Shown piece after piece: positions 11,238-20,430 of a stretch of 64,000 bases of DNA; within the stretch, counting starts at the first letter, position 1, and each line of letters begins with the position of its first letter. A program made the translations under genes and the position numbers. The DNA is from Isoetes taiwanensis (lineage: Eukaryota; Streptophyta; Lycopodiopsida; Isoetales; Isoetaceae). The notes below the pieces were generated by a model that ran no database searches, had not been told where the DNA came from, and saw only the letters and a program-made list of their open reading frames with translations. The stretch is from the NCBI GenBank assembly GCA_021234155.1, contig JAJEKV010000054.1, positions 1,550,001-1,614,000 on the forward strand, read 5' to 3'.

Positions 11238-11767
11238 ACAAGCCTTCTGGAGTTAATCTTCCTTTGCGCTACAGGTTGAAGCTTATCAATGTCCACAAAG
11301 TGCAAAGGGTTCTTTCTGAAGATGTGTACTAAGCCTCCAACAAATAGTACAGAAAACCCTAATTGTTTATCAAATTGACTAACACTGAGAAGATTAACCA
11401 GCAGACCTGGTACCAATAGAACATCCTTTAATTGTAAAGTAGCAGCATGCTCTAATTCAATTTGTACTGTGCCCTTTCCTTGAGATCTGCTCAAGTTCCC
11501 ATCAGCCATTTTGACAATGGTGGAATTGTGTTGTTGCAGAGTTGAAAATACACTTTGATTTCCTGCCAAATGTTTAGTAGCCCCTGAATCAATCAGCCAA
11601 ACCTCCTCTTGATCAAGATGACTGGCTGCAAGTGCCAGAAACTGTTCTTCAAGGTCTTCCACAGAAATTTGAGAAACTTGAGCACTCATTTCTTCAACTT
11701 TACCAGAACTTTTGTCTTTAGATTCAGATGACTTGGATGAACCATATTTAGCAAGATCTCTTTGCAT
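11126..11767 (-). CDS. Copia gag C-terminal segment and aspartic protease
   Basis: The 213-codon frame starts just after the zinc knuckle and contains the retropepsin active site VWLIDSGATKHLAG (about residues 57-70), followed by KMADGNLSRSQGKGTV and LLVPGLLVNLLSVSQ, all in the normal copia order. It leaves the pol frame near 11237 by a single-base shift, giving an unrelated tail. The CCHC knuckle (CWYCNKKGHMKHQC) lies just upstream at about 11775-11816, out of frame with gag. Confidence 0.88.
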   Translation of the reverse strand: MQRDLAKYGSSKSSESKDKSSGKVEEMSAQVSQISVEDLEEQFLALAASHLDQEEVWLIDSGATKHLAGNQSVFSTLQQHNSTIVKMADGNLSRSQGKGTVQIELEHAATLQLKDVLLVPGLLVNLLSVSQFDKQLGFSVLFVGGLVHIFRKNPLHFVDIDKLQPVAQRKINSRRLVCSSHKEVFKHSFQSSFFLQPALHPFLKFFGMTGMVM

Positions 11768-11785
11768 TTTTTCTACACTGGTGTT

Positions 11786-12481
11786 TCATATGTCCTTTCT
11801 TGTTACAATACCAACACGAAAAGGTTCTCGAGTTGAAGAAGACTCAGATGACTTGACTGATGGAGAAGAGGTACCTTTGGTGTTGGAATAATGTGCTTTT
11901 TCAGTATCAGCAGACCGCTTAAGTTCTCTCTCCTCTTCTAAGAGTTGTTGTTGCAGATGTGCAAGATCAACCTTCAGATCATGCTGCAACTTATAGAATT
12001 TGACAATGTGTCTATACTCATCTGGCAAACCATTTAGAGCATAGAGTATCAACCGAGAATCTTTCATCTCCCCACCAGCTGCTCTGTATTCTTCATATAG
12101 CATCTTCAATTTCTTGAGATACTCTACCATATTGGCACAATCCACAAGCCTGAGTTGGTCTAAATTTGTCTGAACAATCAGCTGCTGTCCTTCTCCTTTA
12201 ATGACACACTTCTTGTGAAGAAATTGAAAAGCAGACTTAAAATCAGTGAAGTCTTTTATGTCCATTAAGAAGTCTGTACAAATACAGGCTCTGAGATGAT
12301 TCAATGCATAAAAATCACTCTTCTCCTCTTCTGGAGTTGTGGGAGACCATTTTGGATCAAGAACAGGACTCAAATCTCTGAGGTTGAGATTTGTCTTGAA
12401 TGCTTCACGCCAGGTGAAGTAATTTTTCTCATCTAGAACAGGGTGCTGGAAATATTTCCAGGGGTCTTGTGATACAGCCAT
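11786..12481 (-). CDS. Copia gag (UBN2/retrotran_gag_2 type)
   Basis: 231 codons from an ATG at 12481 to a TGA at 11786. It begins with KYFQHPVLDEKNYFTWREAF, the typical start of plant copia gag, followed by AWxxL-type helices (SAFQFLHKKC, LYALNGLPDEYRHIVKF). The C-terminal zinc knuckle is lost to a one-base deletion at about 11815, which moves the frame to an early stop. It encodes the capsid of virus-like particles. Confidence 0.88.
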   Translation of the reverse strand: MAVSQDPWKYFQHPVLDEKNYFTWREAFKTNLNLRDLSPVLDPKWSPTTPEEEKSDFYALNHLRACICTDFLMDIKDFTDFKSAFQFLHKKCVIKGEGQQLIVQTNLDQLRLVDCANMVEYLKKLKMLYEEYRAAGGEMKDSRLILYALNGLPDEYRHIVKFYKLQHDLKVDLAHLQQQLLEEERELKRSADTEKAHYSNTKGTSSPSVKSSESSSTREPFRVGIVTRKDI

Positions 12482-12780
12482 AATGACGACCAGATCTTGG
12501 TCAGGAATGACAGAAATAACTTCAACACTAGATCAACAGATCTAGCGCAAATAGAGACAAATCCAACAGAATAGTCGCAAATCCGACACAGATTTATCAA
12601 AACCGAGTAAATCCGGCACAATTTCAGCAAATCCGGCACAATTTCAGCAAACTGGCGAAAAAAAAATTTCAAATCTCACCTTCAATCTTTGTAGAATCCT
12701 CCAACAGATCGTCCTGATTTTTAATTCATTTAATCAGGGATTGCGCTTCAATCATCTTGCACTCACTTCATTTGGAAAAT

Positions 12781-12798
12781 AGCCTCGCTCTGATACCA
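12781..12798 (-). promoter_or_regulatory. Primer-binding site of copia element
   Basis: Minus strand TGGTATCAGAGCGAGGCT directly abuts the 5' LTR; the first 12 nt match the initiator-Met tRNA site. Confidence 0.9.
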
Positions 12799-13031
12799 TG
12801 AAAACCGTCTGGATCGATGAATATATTCCAGTATATGAAGAAGATACAAGGTAAAACTAAGAAAGACAAGACAGAGTGCCTTCCGGCCAAACTCTCCCTC
12901 AAGCTCACACACTCGATGTCCGATAATACCTGAGATCAAGGCTTATATACGCCTATGTCTACAGTACATATGAAATACGTATACTGTTACGTATCTAGTC
13001 ATCCTAATACGTATATGTCTAATGTTTAACA
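12799..13031 (-). repeat. 5' LTR of copia element
   Basis: 233 bp; partner of 8082-8314. Followed by the CCCAT target duplication at 13032-13036. Confidence 0.95.
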
Positions 13032-13036
13032 CCCAT

Positions 13037-14382
13037 CTCATGGATCCTGATCATAATGGTAATCAGGGGGCTCTGGACCTCAGCCTATTCCTGATCCAAG
13101 TCTACCTCGTTGTCTATGACCTGAGCCTTCTCAACAACATCTTCTTTATCCCGCTGCCCACTCAAATCTCCAACATTTGAGCATCTACGGATCTTTATCT
13201 CCTGGATCCTTGAATTGAGTTAAATGTATCGTGAGGCCTATCTTATGACATGCCATGGCCATTTTCGTTATAAAATGCGATGATACCATTTTATCAATTC
13301 TGGTGTTAAGCCAAAGGCATAAGTGCTTTATTTCCTTCCAAGCAAGGGGAGAACCACTTGCTATACAATCATAGATCCATAGGACAACTATAGCAAAGCA
13401 TCCACTTCGAAGCAATGTGTTGTTGCTTTGCTAGTTAATGGTGTTGTTCAGTCTCTGCAGTTCTACTGTCACTATCGAATTTCAGTGTATAAGAGCTCAT
13501 TGTGCAAAAATTTTGCATCTACGACACTTTTGCTTCTAGGCCTTAGCATGTGCCGCACAGCAGACGTGATGTACTTAATTTTGAATTTGAGACGTGTTAA
13601 AGCCCTTCAATATCAATTTGCAACTTCCGTAACTTCTTGTCAACTGTTACAAACGTTTCATGTTTCATGGAGAATTATTATTCCTTGCGCACAGAACTCA
13701 GATTTGGTAACAGTTTTACAATTCAAGTATTTCTCCTAACAGTTGGTTTTTCAGCTTCTCAAGGTCTCATGCTAAGAGGCAAAATGTAGTTACATGCCCT
13801 CGGCACATGTGAGGAAGATATAGGATCAAAGGCAAAAGGAGCAGATGCACAGGAAGCTGTTTGAGGCAACTTTGGGATGATAATAATCGTTGTGGTCTTC
13901 ATAGAGGAAAGAAAGCATTATCTAATTTCAAAAGGAATTCAGTATTGGTAAGTAGATTTCTCTATCCTTCATCAGAAGTAGATCTTTCTGTTTGGAAGCA
14001 ACTCTCTCTTTTAAAAAAATCTGATTTCCACATTCAACTTGCACCAAAATCAGGAAAAGGCCTGATGAGCTTGCCTGATATGATGCTATCAAGTTATTGC
14101 TGTATCCTTCCCCAACCTAAAGCATAAGACACGAATGCTTTGCTTCCGTCTTAAAGTTGAGTGTTTATCTCCATGGTCGACCTTAACTTTCCAAAATCTG
14201 ATGGTCCATAGCAATCGGTTGTGCTATCCAAGGTACAAAGAATCGCATGCCATCAACAATATTTTTCAGAAGAAAAAATGCCACATGCATTGTCTTCCTT
14301 GAAATTTGTTGTGGTTTCTTATAGTATCCTGGTTTTCTTCTTCTAGTTCGATACATCCCTTGCTTTTGGGTGTCTTTCATCC
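13037..14382. other. Unassigned stretch between copia element and PPR gene
   Basis: No gene is supported. Short frames on both strands show no recognisable domain. The first ~45 bp continue the sequence interrupted by the copia insertion (left side 8039-8081). Just past the PPR stop, 14395-14183 on the minus strand holds a basic 70-codon frame that could be a frameshifted remnant of a longer PPR C-terminus or the 3' UTR. Confidence 0.4.
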
Positions 14383-16362
14383 TCAACAGTAACACATGGA
14401 CAAATCCATGGATGCACCTGCATGTTGGCGTAGCTCCTCAACATTTGCAGCATCCTTCCACAGGCAAGCATTAGAGTAGACTCCTGACATAAGCATGTAT
14501 GCAGTATCGTAGTGTGGATCTAACTGAACAATCTGATCAAAGCATCTTTTACCAACCTCCACATTTCCATACTTTCTGCAGGCAGAGAGTAACGCTCTCC
14601 ACCCAATAATATCTGGTTGGAACATTTGTAGTAGATGCTCTGCTTCTTTTAGATGTCCAGAGCATCCAAGAAGATCAATCATGCATGTATAATGGGAAAT
14701 GTTTGGTATAATGCCATACTCATCAATCATAGAAATAAAGTATTTATGGCCTTTATCCACTAAGCCAGCATGGCTGCAAGCAACAAGAATCATAAGGAAG
14801 GTGACATCATTTGGCCGTACTCCCTCTTGCTGCATACTCTCAAAAGATTGAACTACAAGCTCCAAGTTGTCAGATTGGGCATGGCCTGCAATCATCGCAT
14901 TCCATGACACTGTATCTCGTGCTGGCAATGTGTCAAAGACCTTCTGTGCCTCCTCCAAGTTTCCACAATTAACATACATATCAACAAGTGCACTTGCAAC
15001 ACAAACGTTGAATTGAAAACCACTTTTAATAACCTGCTCATGAATTTGCCTGCCCCGTTCAATTGCCCAAATATCACCGGATGCTTTCAAGATACTCGAA
15101 AAGGTAACTTCATTTGGCAATGTACCTTGCTGCTGCATTTTATCAAAATATTTTAGTGCAAGAAGACCCTCTCCATGCTGAGTGCAGCCTCCAATAATTG
15201 CACCCCATGACACCACATCTCGAGCCGATAAATCCTGAAACACATGACATGCCTCTTCCAAACTCCCACATTTACTATACATATCGACAAGCATGTTTCC
15301 TACAAAAAGATCCTTAAGACCACATGCATTGATTTTCTCATGGATGCATCGGCCCTGATTTATTGTCCCTACACTGCCACATGCTTTCAAAATACTTGCA
15401 AATGTCACTCTATCTGGCATTATATTCTCATGCTCCATCATTTGAAAGCATTCTAAGGCCAGAAGTCCCTTTCCATTGTGAGCATAACCTGTAATTATTG
15501 CATTCCACAAAACCAACTTTCCACTGGGTAAATTGTCAAAAGCTTCGCGTGCCTCTGTTAAGCTCCCACATTTGGCATACATATCAACCATTGAACTTTG
15601 TACAAAAGTATCAGAGTGGAAACCATTCTCAGTGATCTGCTCATGAATGTGCCGACCATATTCAACAGCTCTGATGCTGCCACATGCTTTCAAGGTGGCT
15701 AAAAAGGTGACATTGTTAGGTTTAATGTTTTTGTGTTGCATCTCATTGAAAAATTCCAAGGCAGAAACAGCATACCCTTGTTGTGCATAACCAGCAATTA
15801 ATGAATTCCATGATACTACATCTTGATTTTGTAGCATATCAAAAACTTGTTGTGCCTCCTCCAAGCTCCCACATTTCGCATACATATCCACAAGTGAATT
15901 TTCAAAAAAATCATCAGATCCAAGCTGGATTTCTATGGCATGATCATGTATGTACCTTCCCTGATTGAGGCTTAATGTTGCAGTGCAAGCTTGCACTGTT
16001 GCAATAGCAATATGCTTATTACTTTTAATACCTGATAGAACCATTTGATTGTACAGCTCAATTGCTATGTCACCATGACCATGCTTAGCATGTGCTGTTA
16101 TAATTGCACCCCAGGTATGATCACTTGGTTGTGCAACCTTGCTAAATGTCTGATTGGCTTCAACTAAACTTCCACATAAGGCAAACAGACGAATTAAATG
16201 GTTAACCAAGACTTCAACATCGTCAAGCCTATTCTGGAGCATAATGGATTCAATATGCCTACAACATTTTGCATTTGGATGCTTCTTGCATTCCTGTAGC
16301 AGCAAAAAAGCATTACCTCTTGTTATGTTTCTCAACAGCTTCGGTGGTCCTGAATGCTTCAT
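14383..16362 (-). CDS. PLS-class pentatricopeptide repeat protein, 659 aa
   Basis: A single uninterrupted ATG-to-stop frame. A short N-terminal region (about 80 residues) is followed by five regularly spaced PLS blocks, each opening with a P-type motif (HTWGAIITAHAKHGHG, VSWNSLIAGYAQ, VLWNAIITGYAH, VSWGAIIGGCTQ, VSWNAMIAGHAQ) and containing L/S motifs such as LVDMYAKCGSLEEAQQVFD. The C-terminus has an E-type region (CMIDLLGCSGHLKEAEHLL, WRALLSACRKYGNVEVGKR, DTAYMLMSGVYSN) and stops after VEELRQHAGASMDLSMCYC, before any E+ or DYW motif. Such proteins bind organelle RNA one base per repeat and act in editing, splicing or stability; E-only members need a partner deaminase. The start ATG at 16362 precedes a basic segment that could be an organelle transit peptide. 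No intron is visible. This is the only intact-looking host gene in the window. Confidence 0.92.
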   Translation of the reverse strand: MKHSGPPKLLRNITRGNAFLLLQECKKHPNAKCCRHIESIMLQNRLDDVEVLVNHLIRLFALCGSLVEANQTFSKVAQPSDHTWGAIITAHAKHGHGDIAIELYNQMVLSGIKSNKHIAIATVQACTATLSLNQGRYIHDHAIEIQLGSDDFFENSLVDMYAKCGSLEEAQQVFDMLQNQDVVSWNSLIAGYAQQGYAVSALEFFNEMQHKNIKPNNVTFLATLKACGSIRAVEYGRHIHEQITENGFHSDTFVQSSMVDMYAKCGSLTEAREAFDNLPSGKLVLWNAIITGYAHNGKGLLALECFQMMEHENIMPDRVTFASILKACGSVGTINQGRCIHEKINACGLKDLFVGNMLVDMYSKCGSLEEACHVFQDLSARDVVSWGAIIGGCTQHGEGLLALKYFDKMQQQGTLPNEVTFSSILKASGDIWAIERGRQIHEQVIKSGFQFNVCVASALVDMYVNCGNLEEAQKVFDTLPARDTVSWNAMIAGHAQSDNLELVVQSFESMQQEGVRPNDVTFLMILVACSHAGLVDKGHKYFISMIDEYGIIPNISHYTCMIDLLGCSGHLKEAEHLLQMFQPDIIGWRALLSACRKYGNVEVGKRCFDQIVQLDPHYDTAYMLMSGVYSNACLWKDAANVEELRQHAGASMDLSMCYC

Positions 16363-16869
16363 AGTCCTAATCCTGTGTGTTCAGATTTTCCAATATCTGT
16401 GATGAGAAGTATCACCATGAACAGTTTCTGTGTCCGAGGACATAAATTTGTGTATTTTGTTGACATTATTGACGGAGCTTGATCCTTATATGCCCGGTTA
16501 ATCAAAACGGAATCACAAAGGAGTACCTGTTTATGTAAGTTAACTGGTTTCTCCTTCTATTGACATAGGTTTGGATCCTTAGTTACTTCATAAGGCCGTT
16601 TGACCCCGGAAATAATAACTTGTAAATTTAGGCCCACTAGCTCGAAATACAATGGCTTCATTTTTTGATAGATTTCAGCGGTACGAAAAAACCCACTTGC
16701 ACGGATAGTAAACTTGAGGATGTGTTATAACGTTTGCAATTCAAGATTCTGTTTATACCATATGGTTTGGAATGGCTATAGGTTGGTATTATACCATATG
16801 GCTTGGAATGGCTAGAAGTTAGCATTCGTATGTAAGTATGTATAAAAATTGAGAGTTTGACCAGTCCTG

Positions 16870-17055
16870 GGGATTAGGGTTCTTTTTCTTTCTTTCTTTC
16901 TTGCTTCTTTTTCTTTTTCTTTTTTTAAGGCATGGTTGGTGGGACTTGCACCGGCCCACGTCTCCCACTCGATGGTAGCCAGTGGGTTTTAAACCCTAGT
17001 GGGGATCACCCCAATCCAAGGCCATACCACTAGAACACCATCGTGATGGGCGGAG
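16870..17055 (-). mobile_element. tRNA-derived SINE-like element with A-rich tail
   Basis: On the minus strand, TGGTGTTCTAGTGGTATGG resembles a pol III A box, GGTGCAAGTCCC about 95 nt downstream resembles a B box, and the sequence ends in an AAAGA/GAAA-rich tail (16925 down to 16880), giving about 180 bp. The inner segment CCCACTGGCTACCATCG is also found, with two changes, in the unit at 18199-18312. No target duplication was found. Confidence 0.5.
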
Positions 17056-18069
17056 AGCCGAAATAGAAGTAGTTGCTCTGTTGCGCTGGATTTGCAGATT
17101 ACGGTGCCATGTTGCAGCTAAGGTAAGGCGTAGCTTCCTTCATCTGTGGCTTCGACTTGATTGCAGGTGACATGCAGATGTGATCTGAGAGGCGTGGGCC
17201 AATTTGCGTGGATTTGTACCTGAGCTTTCTTATAGTTTTTGAAGCAGCCATCTCTGGCTGGGTTTCAGAAGGCCAGATTTAGAAGATGCATGCTTTTGAT
17301 GAAGAAGACCAGCTTCAGAATCCTTGTCGCTTCAGAGCATCTTGAACAAAAATTCTGAGTTCAATAAAGGGAAGACAAATGCCCTATTTTGCCTTTTATT
17401 GCATGAATCTGTGATTTAGTTTTACATGGCACAACTTATGCTGCATATAATGATGTTTCTGTTATCATAGCTAAGTTTTGTTTTTTGTGTTATTAGTGGT
17501 TGATCAATCACAGGCCTTTGATGTTATAAGCTGGTGCTGCCTATTTTGGCAAGGGGTTCAAATCCCCTTATAAATCTTGCATGAATCTTATCCATAATGG
17601 TGTTTTCCGAATTCAAATCCCCAGGATCATGCTTTGCGCGATTCTGTTGCAGGTGAGGCATAATGGTTTCTAAATCTAGCAAGCGTATTTGTACTTGTAT
17701 CCCTGTACATAAGGCTAGGTCTAATGCAATTTCCATGGTTAAGGGGCCCTTAAAATTAGAGCCACATCAGAGTTTGACCCCATCAAATACTGGGCTAGAG
17801 GACTTTGCAGATCTTTGGATATTTCATGGAATATCCTTGGATCCAATGGTCTGGAATCAATAATGAAAGACTACAACGTCAATGCACTTCATGGTTATGT
17901 GTACAAGAAATTTACCTGCAAAAGAAGTTTTTGTGCTAAGTTTTAGTCATGCTTGAGATGCGAGAGAACATGCAGGAGTGAACCTGCACTATTGCCGTTT
18001 ATTTTTGCCCGTAGGATAGATAGGTGCTATAACCGACCACCATGGGATTCCCGTTATTGTCTCTCCCCT
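17056..18069. other. Unassigned non-coding stretch
   Basis: No supported gene. It contains an isolated tRNA T-arm-like palindrome, AGGGGTTCAAATCCCCT at about 17553-17570, without an acceptor stem. Confidence 0.35.
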
Positions 18070-18312
18070 TTGTTCATTTGGCATCCGATGACAGCTAGTG
18101 GATTTTGGGCTTGGATGGGGATTGCCCATTACGGACAGCTTAACCACTCGGTTATTACCGCGATGGACGTTCTTTTCATTTATTTCATTTTGTTCTTTGC
18201 ATCCGATGATAGCCAGCGGGTCTTGGGCTTTAGATGGGGGTTCACCCGTTACCAATAGCTTGACCACTAGGCTGTTACCGCGGAGGATGTTTATTCCATT
18301 CTTTTGTTACTT
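18070..18312 (-). repeat. Tandem pair of SINE-like units, 118-bp period
   Basis: Two units start GCATCCGATGA at 18081 and 18199 and share GGCTT-GATGGGG, CCCRTTAC, AGCTT(A/G)ACCACT and GTTACCGCG. On the minus strand they read ACCGAGTGGTTAAGC (unit 1) and GCCTAGTGGTCAAGC (unit 2), close to the A-box/D-arm of Ser/Leu tRNAs. The segment CCCGCTGGCTATCATCG links them to the element at 16870-17055. Confidence 0.55.
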
Positions 18313-19309
18313 TTTTTTTTCAAATCCTCGAAGAAAAAAAAATGAATGAGGGGAATCCCATGGTAATCAGATAGCACATCATCTACCATACGAGCAGGAA
18401 AGGGAGATTTTCTTTTCTTCTTCCCTTTTTTTTTTTTTTTTGCATACCTTATCTGATCAACTTCTTAATGGTGTCGTGTGCATAAGACTCATCAGCGCCT
18501 GTCTAAATAGTGGTTAGTTCTTTATAAACAACGTTTGCAGTACGTTTTGTCGTATCGTCTGGAGTATGTTACCCATGGATTGACCACTAGACATACCTTA
18601 CTTCGAGCTAAACTCCTTGTGGATGATACCTTGCTACCCCGGGGGGCACACTCAGTAAAAACCGTAGAAAACATGTGATTGTACAGGAGGGGGTTTTTTT
18701 GGGACCAAAACCGTACCCACATATGGAGGGGGTATTTTTCTTGCTTCAATTTCGTATATATATAAGAGAAATATAGTTAGGGGTATATAAAATATGAGGT
18801 ATATTTTCTTAGGAAATTTTTGTATAAGGGATAATTTCTCTTAACCCTATGCACGCATATGCTAGACTTTACATTAGGTGCACCCCCCAGGCTTGCTACA
18901 TTATCTTACGTGACTTGTACAAAGAAGAGTTAACAAAAAGTACCTTATCAACAGAGCAGTTCCTTGTAGACGATATTTCTAGTACATCTCGATGCGTTCT
19001 TTGGTGAGAGGAGGATGAGCGCGTCCTCTCTCTTCCACATGCAAGTAAGAGCTATGTATAACCAGCCATATGCGAATACTTCGGTATGCAGATCAATGAC
19101 AACGCAATCCAATGTTAGCCCCTGGCAGCTATTGAAGATCGTCGAACAAGAGAAATTGACGTGGCTGCACATAAGTCTCTTCTTTTTCTTGCATTTGTAT
19201 TTCCTATGTTCGCTATAATTCCTTCTTTTCTCTTTTTTATGGTTATGGTTTTGCCAGCATAAGATTATCACTATCAACGTTTTAGAGTTTTCCTGCCACC
19301 TATTCACAT
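18313..19309. other. Unassigned non-coding stretch
   Basis: Poly-T runs at 18306-18320 and 18427-18440; no frame with recognisable protein similarity. Confidence 0.35.
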
Positions 19310-19349
19310 GTACTCGTTTCTTTTAACGCTAATAACTGATTTTTCTTTG

Positions 19350-19660
19350 GATGGCGCCTGCCTGAGCGCCTGCCCGTCTGCCTGCCTGAGCGCCTGGGCG
19401 CCTTCAGGGTTGCCTGGGCGCAGTGACGGATGGCGCCTGGGAGGCGCAGTGATGGATGGCGCCGGTGAGCCTGCGAGAGCGTGCCTGAGCGTATGTGCCT
19501 GAGAGCATGCCTGGATCGGTGGAGCGTTTCGGTGAGGAGGCACCTTCACTGGGCGATTTCCCTGAGCGGTTTCTCTGAGCGCCGCCTTCCCTGAGCGTCT
19601 GGGCGATTGGCGTTGGGGGCGTCTGTTTTCCAGCACACAGCGGTGAAGAGGTTACGGTTC
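19350..19660. repeat. GC-rich GCCTGAGCG/GGCGCC repeat region
   Basis: Dense variants of GCCTGAGCG, GCCTGGGCG and GATGGCGCC without fixed period. All six frames stay partly open only because of base composition. It lies directly upstream of the LINE-type tail at 19790-19917 and may be the body of the same non-autonomous element. Confidence 0.5.
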
Positions 19661-19789
19661 GGAGGCGTTTGGTGAAGTCTTGTCTGTTGGAGGTATGCTT
19701 ATTGCTTTTTGCAATAGCATGGATTTTTGGATGTGTAGTCATCCTGGCAACAGTTTTTTCCCAGGTGGTTTTTAATCTGGGCCATGGTG

Positions 19790-19917
19790 ATTATGTTTTG
19801 TTCTGTGGGCTTCGGCCCTTGTTCTGGTTAGGGACTTCGGTCCCGTCTTGTACTTGTGGTCCCATAACCCGATTGGATTCCGTGGACATTAAAAGTTTCT
19901 TCCTTCCTTCCTTCCTT
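19790..19917 (+). mobile_element. LINE-family 3' tail on an element without LINE coding sequence
   Basis: GGTCCCATAACCCGATTGG followed by CCGTGGACATTAAAA (19858-19894) matches the 3' ends of the LINE copies at 49914-49951 and, on the minus strand, 55343-55307. It is followed by a TTCC microsatellite tail. Just upstream are two perfect UUCG-tetraloop hairpins, GGGC-TTCG-GCCC (19807-19818) and GGGAC-TTCG-GTCCC (19831-19844). No LINE ORF precedes it, so it is either a very short 5'-truncated LINE or a SINE using the LINE's tail. Confidence 0.6.
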
Positions 19918-20059
19918 TTCACTACTCAATTTAAAATAAAGATTCTTTCTAGAATTAAACTTTAATATATGACGAAGAAATGATAGGTTTCACTACTCAA
20001 TTTGAAATAAAGATATTTTCTAGAATCAAACTTTAATATATGACGAAGAAAAGATAGGT
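19918..20059 (+). repeat. 71-bp tandem duplication
   Basis: Two head-to-tail units beginning TTCACTACTCAATTT at 19918 and 19989 and ending near GATAGG, with about five differences. It directly follows the LINE-type tail. Confidence 0.8.
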
Positions 20060-20430
20060 TTTCTTAATGCTAACATGTAATTCATGTAATTCACTTTGTA
20101 TACAATGGTATTTTTGTTCATGGTGAGTATTGATCCAAGTCATTTAAATAATGGACAACACACGTTTTTTTGCTCAAACATTCCATTGCTTTTGGATGTA
20201 CCCTCTAAGGCAGTTGACACGCAGGGAACCAAGACATTTTTCAAGTGAATATAGCAACAAAGAAGGAGACAATTTTGAAGAGATGATGATGATGCTTAGT
20301 TGCATGTAATTTGACATATATTTTGTCTAGTGTAATAACATTTTAAATATTGTGGGCTTAATGGTCCATGAACATATTGTTCTCACCGGAAGGATATTTG
20401 TAAACATTAACTTTTTGGCTTTCGGATGAT

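Larger units (their letters stand above)
8082..13031 (-). mobile_element. Ty1/copia LTR retrotransposon, 4950 bp, recent insertion
   Basis: Two 233-bp LTRs (8082-8314 and 12799-13031), identical as far as I can read, flank gag and pol in copia order (protease, integrase, RT, RNase H). A 5-bp target duplication CCCAT lies at 8077-8081 and 13032-13036. The primer-binding site TGGTATCAGAGC directly abuts the 5' LTR, and a polypurine tract abuts the 3' LTR. The coding region has several single-base frameshifts (near 11815, 11237, 10835 and 10780), so despite its youth this copy could not make full Gag-Pol. Insertion was into plain sequence next to the gene-capturing element. Confidence 0.95.

Noticed and set aside
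17553-17570. tRNA gene suggested by a perfect T-arm (AGGGGTTCAAATCCCCT)
   Set aside because: No acceptor-stem partner for the 3' flank, and no D-arm or anticodon arm at the right distance.
19304-19742. Overlapping Pro/Arg/Ala-rich ORFs on both strands
   Set aside because: They arise from the GC-rich repeat composition; no domain and no conserved start.
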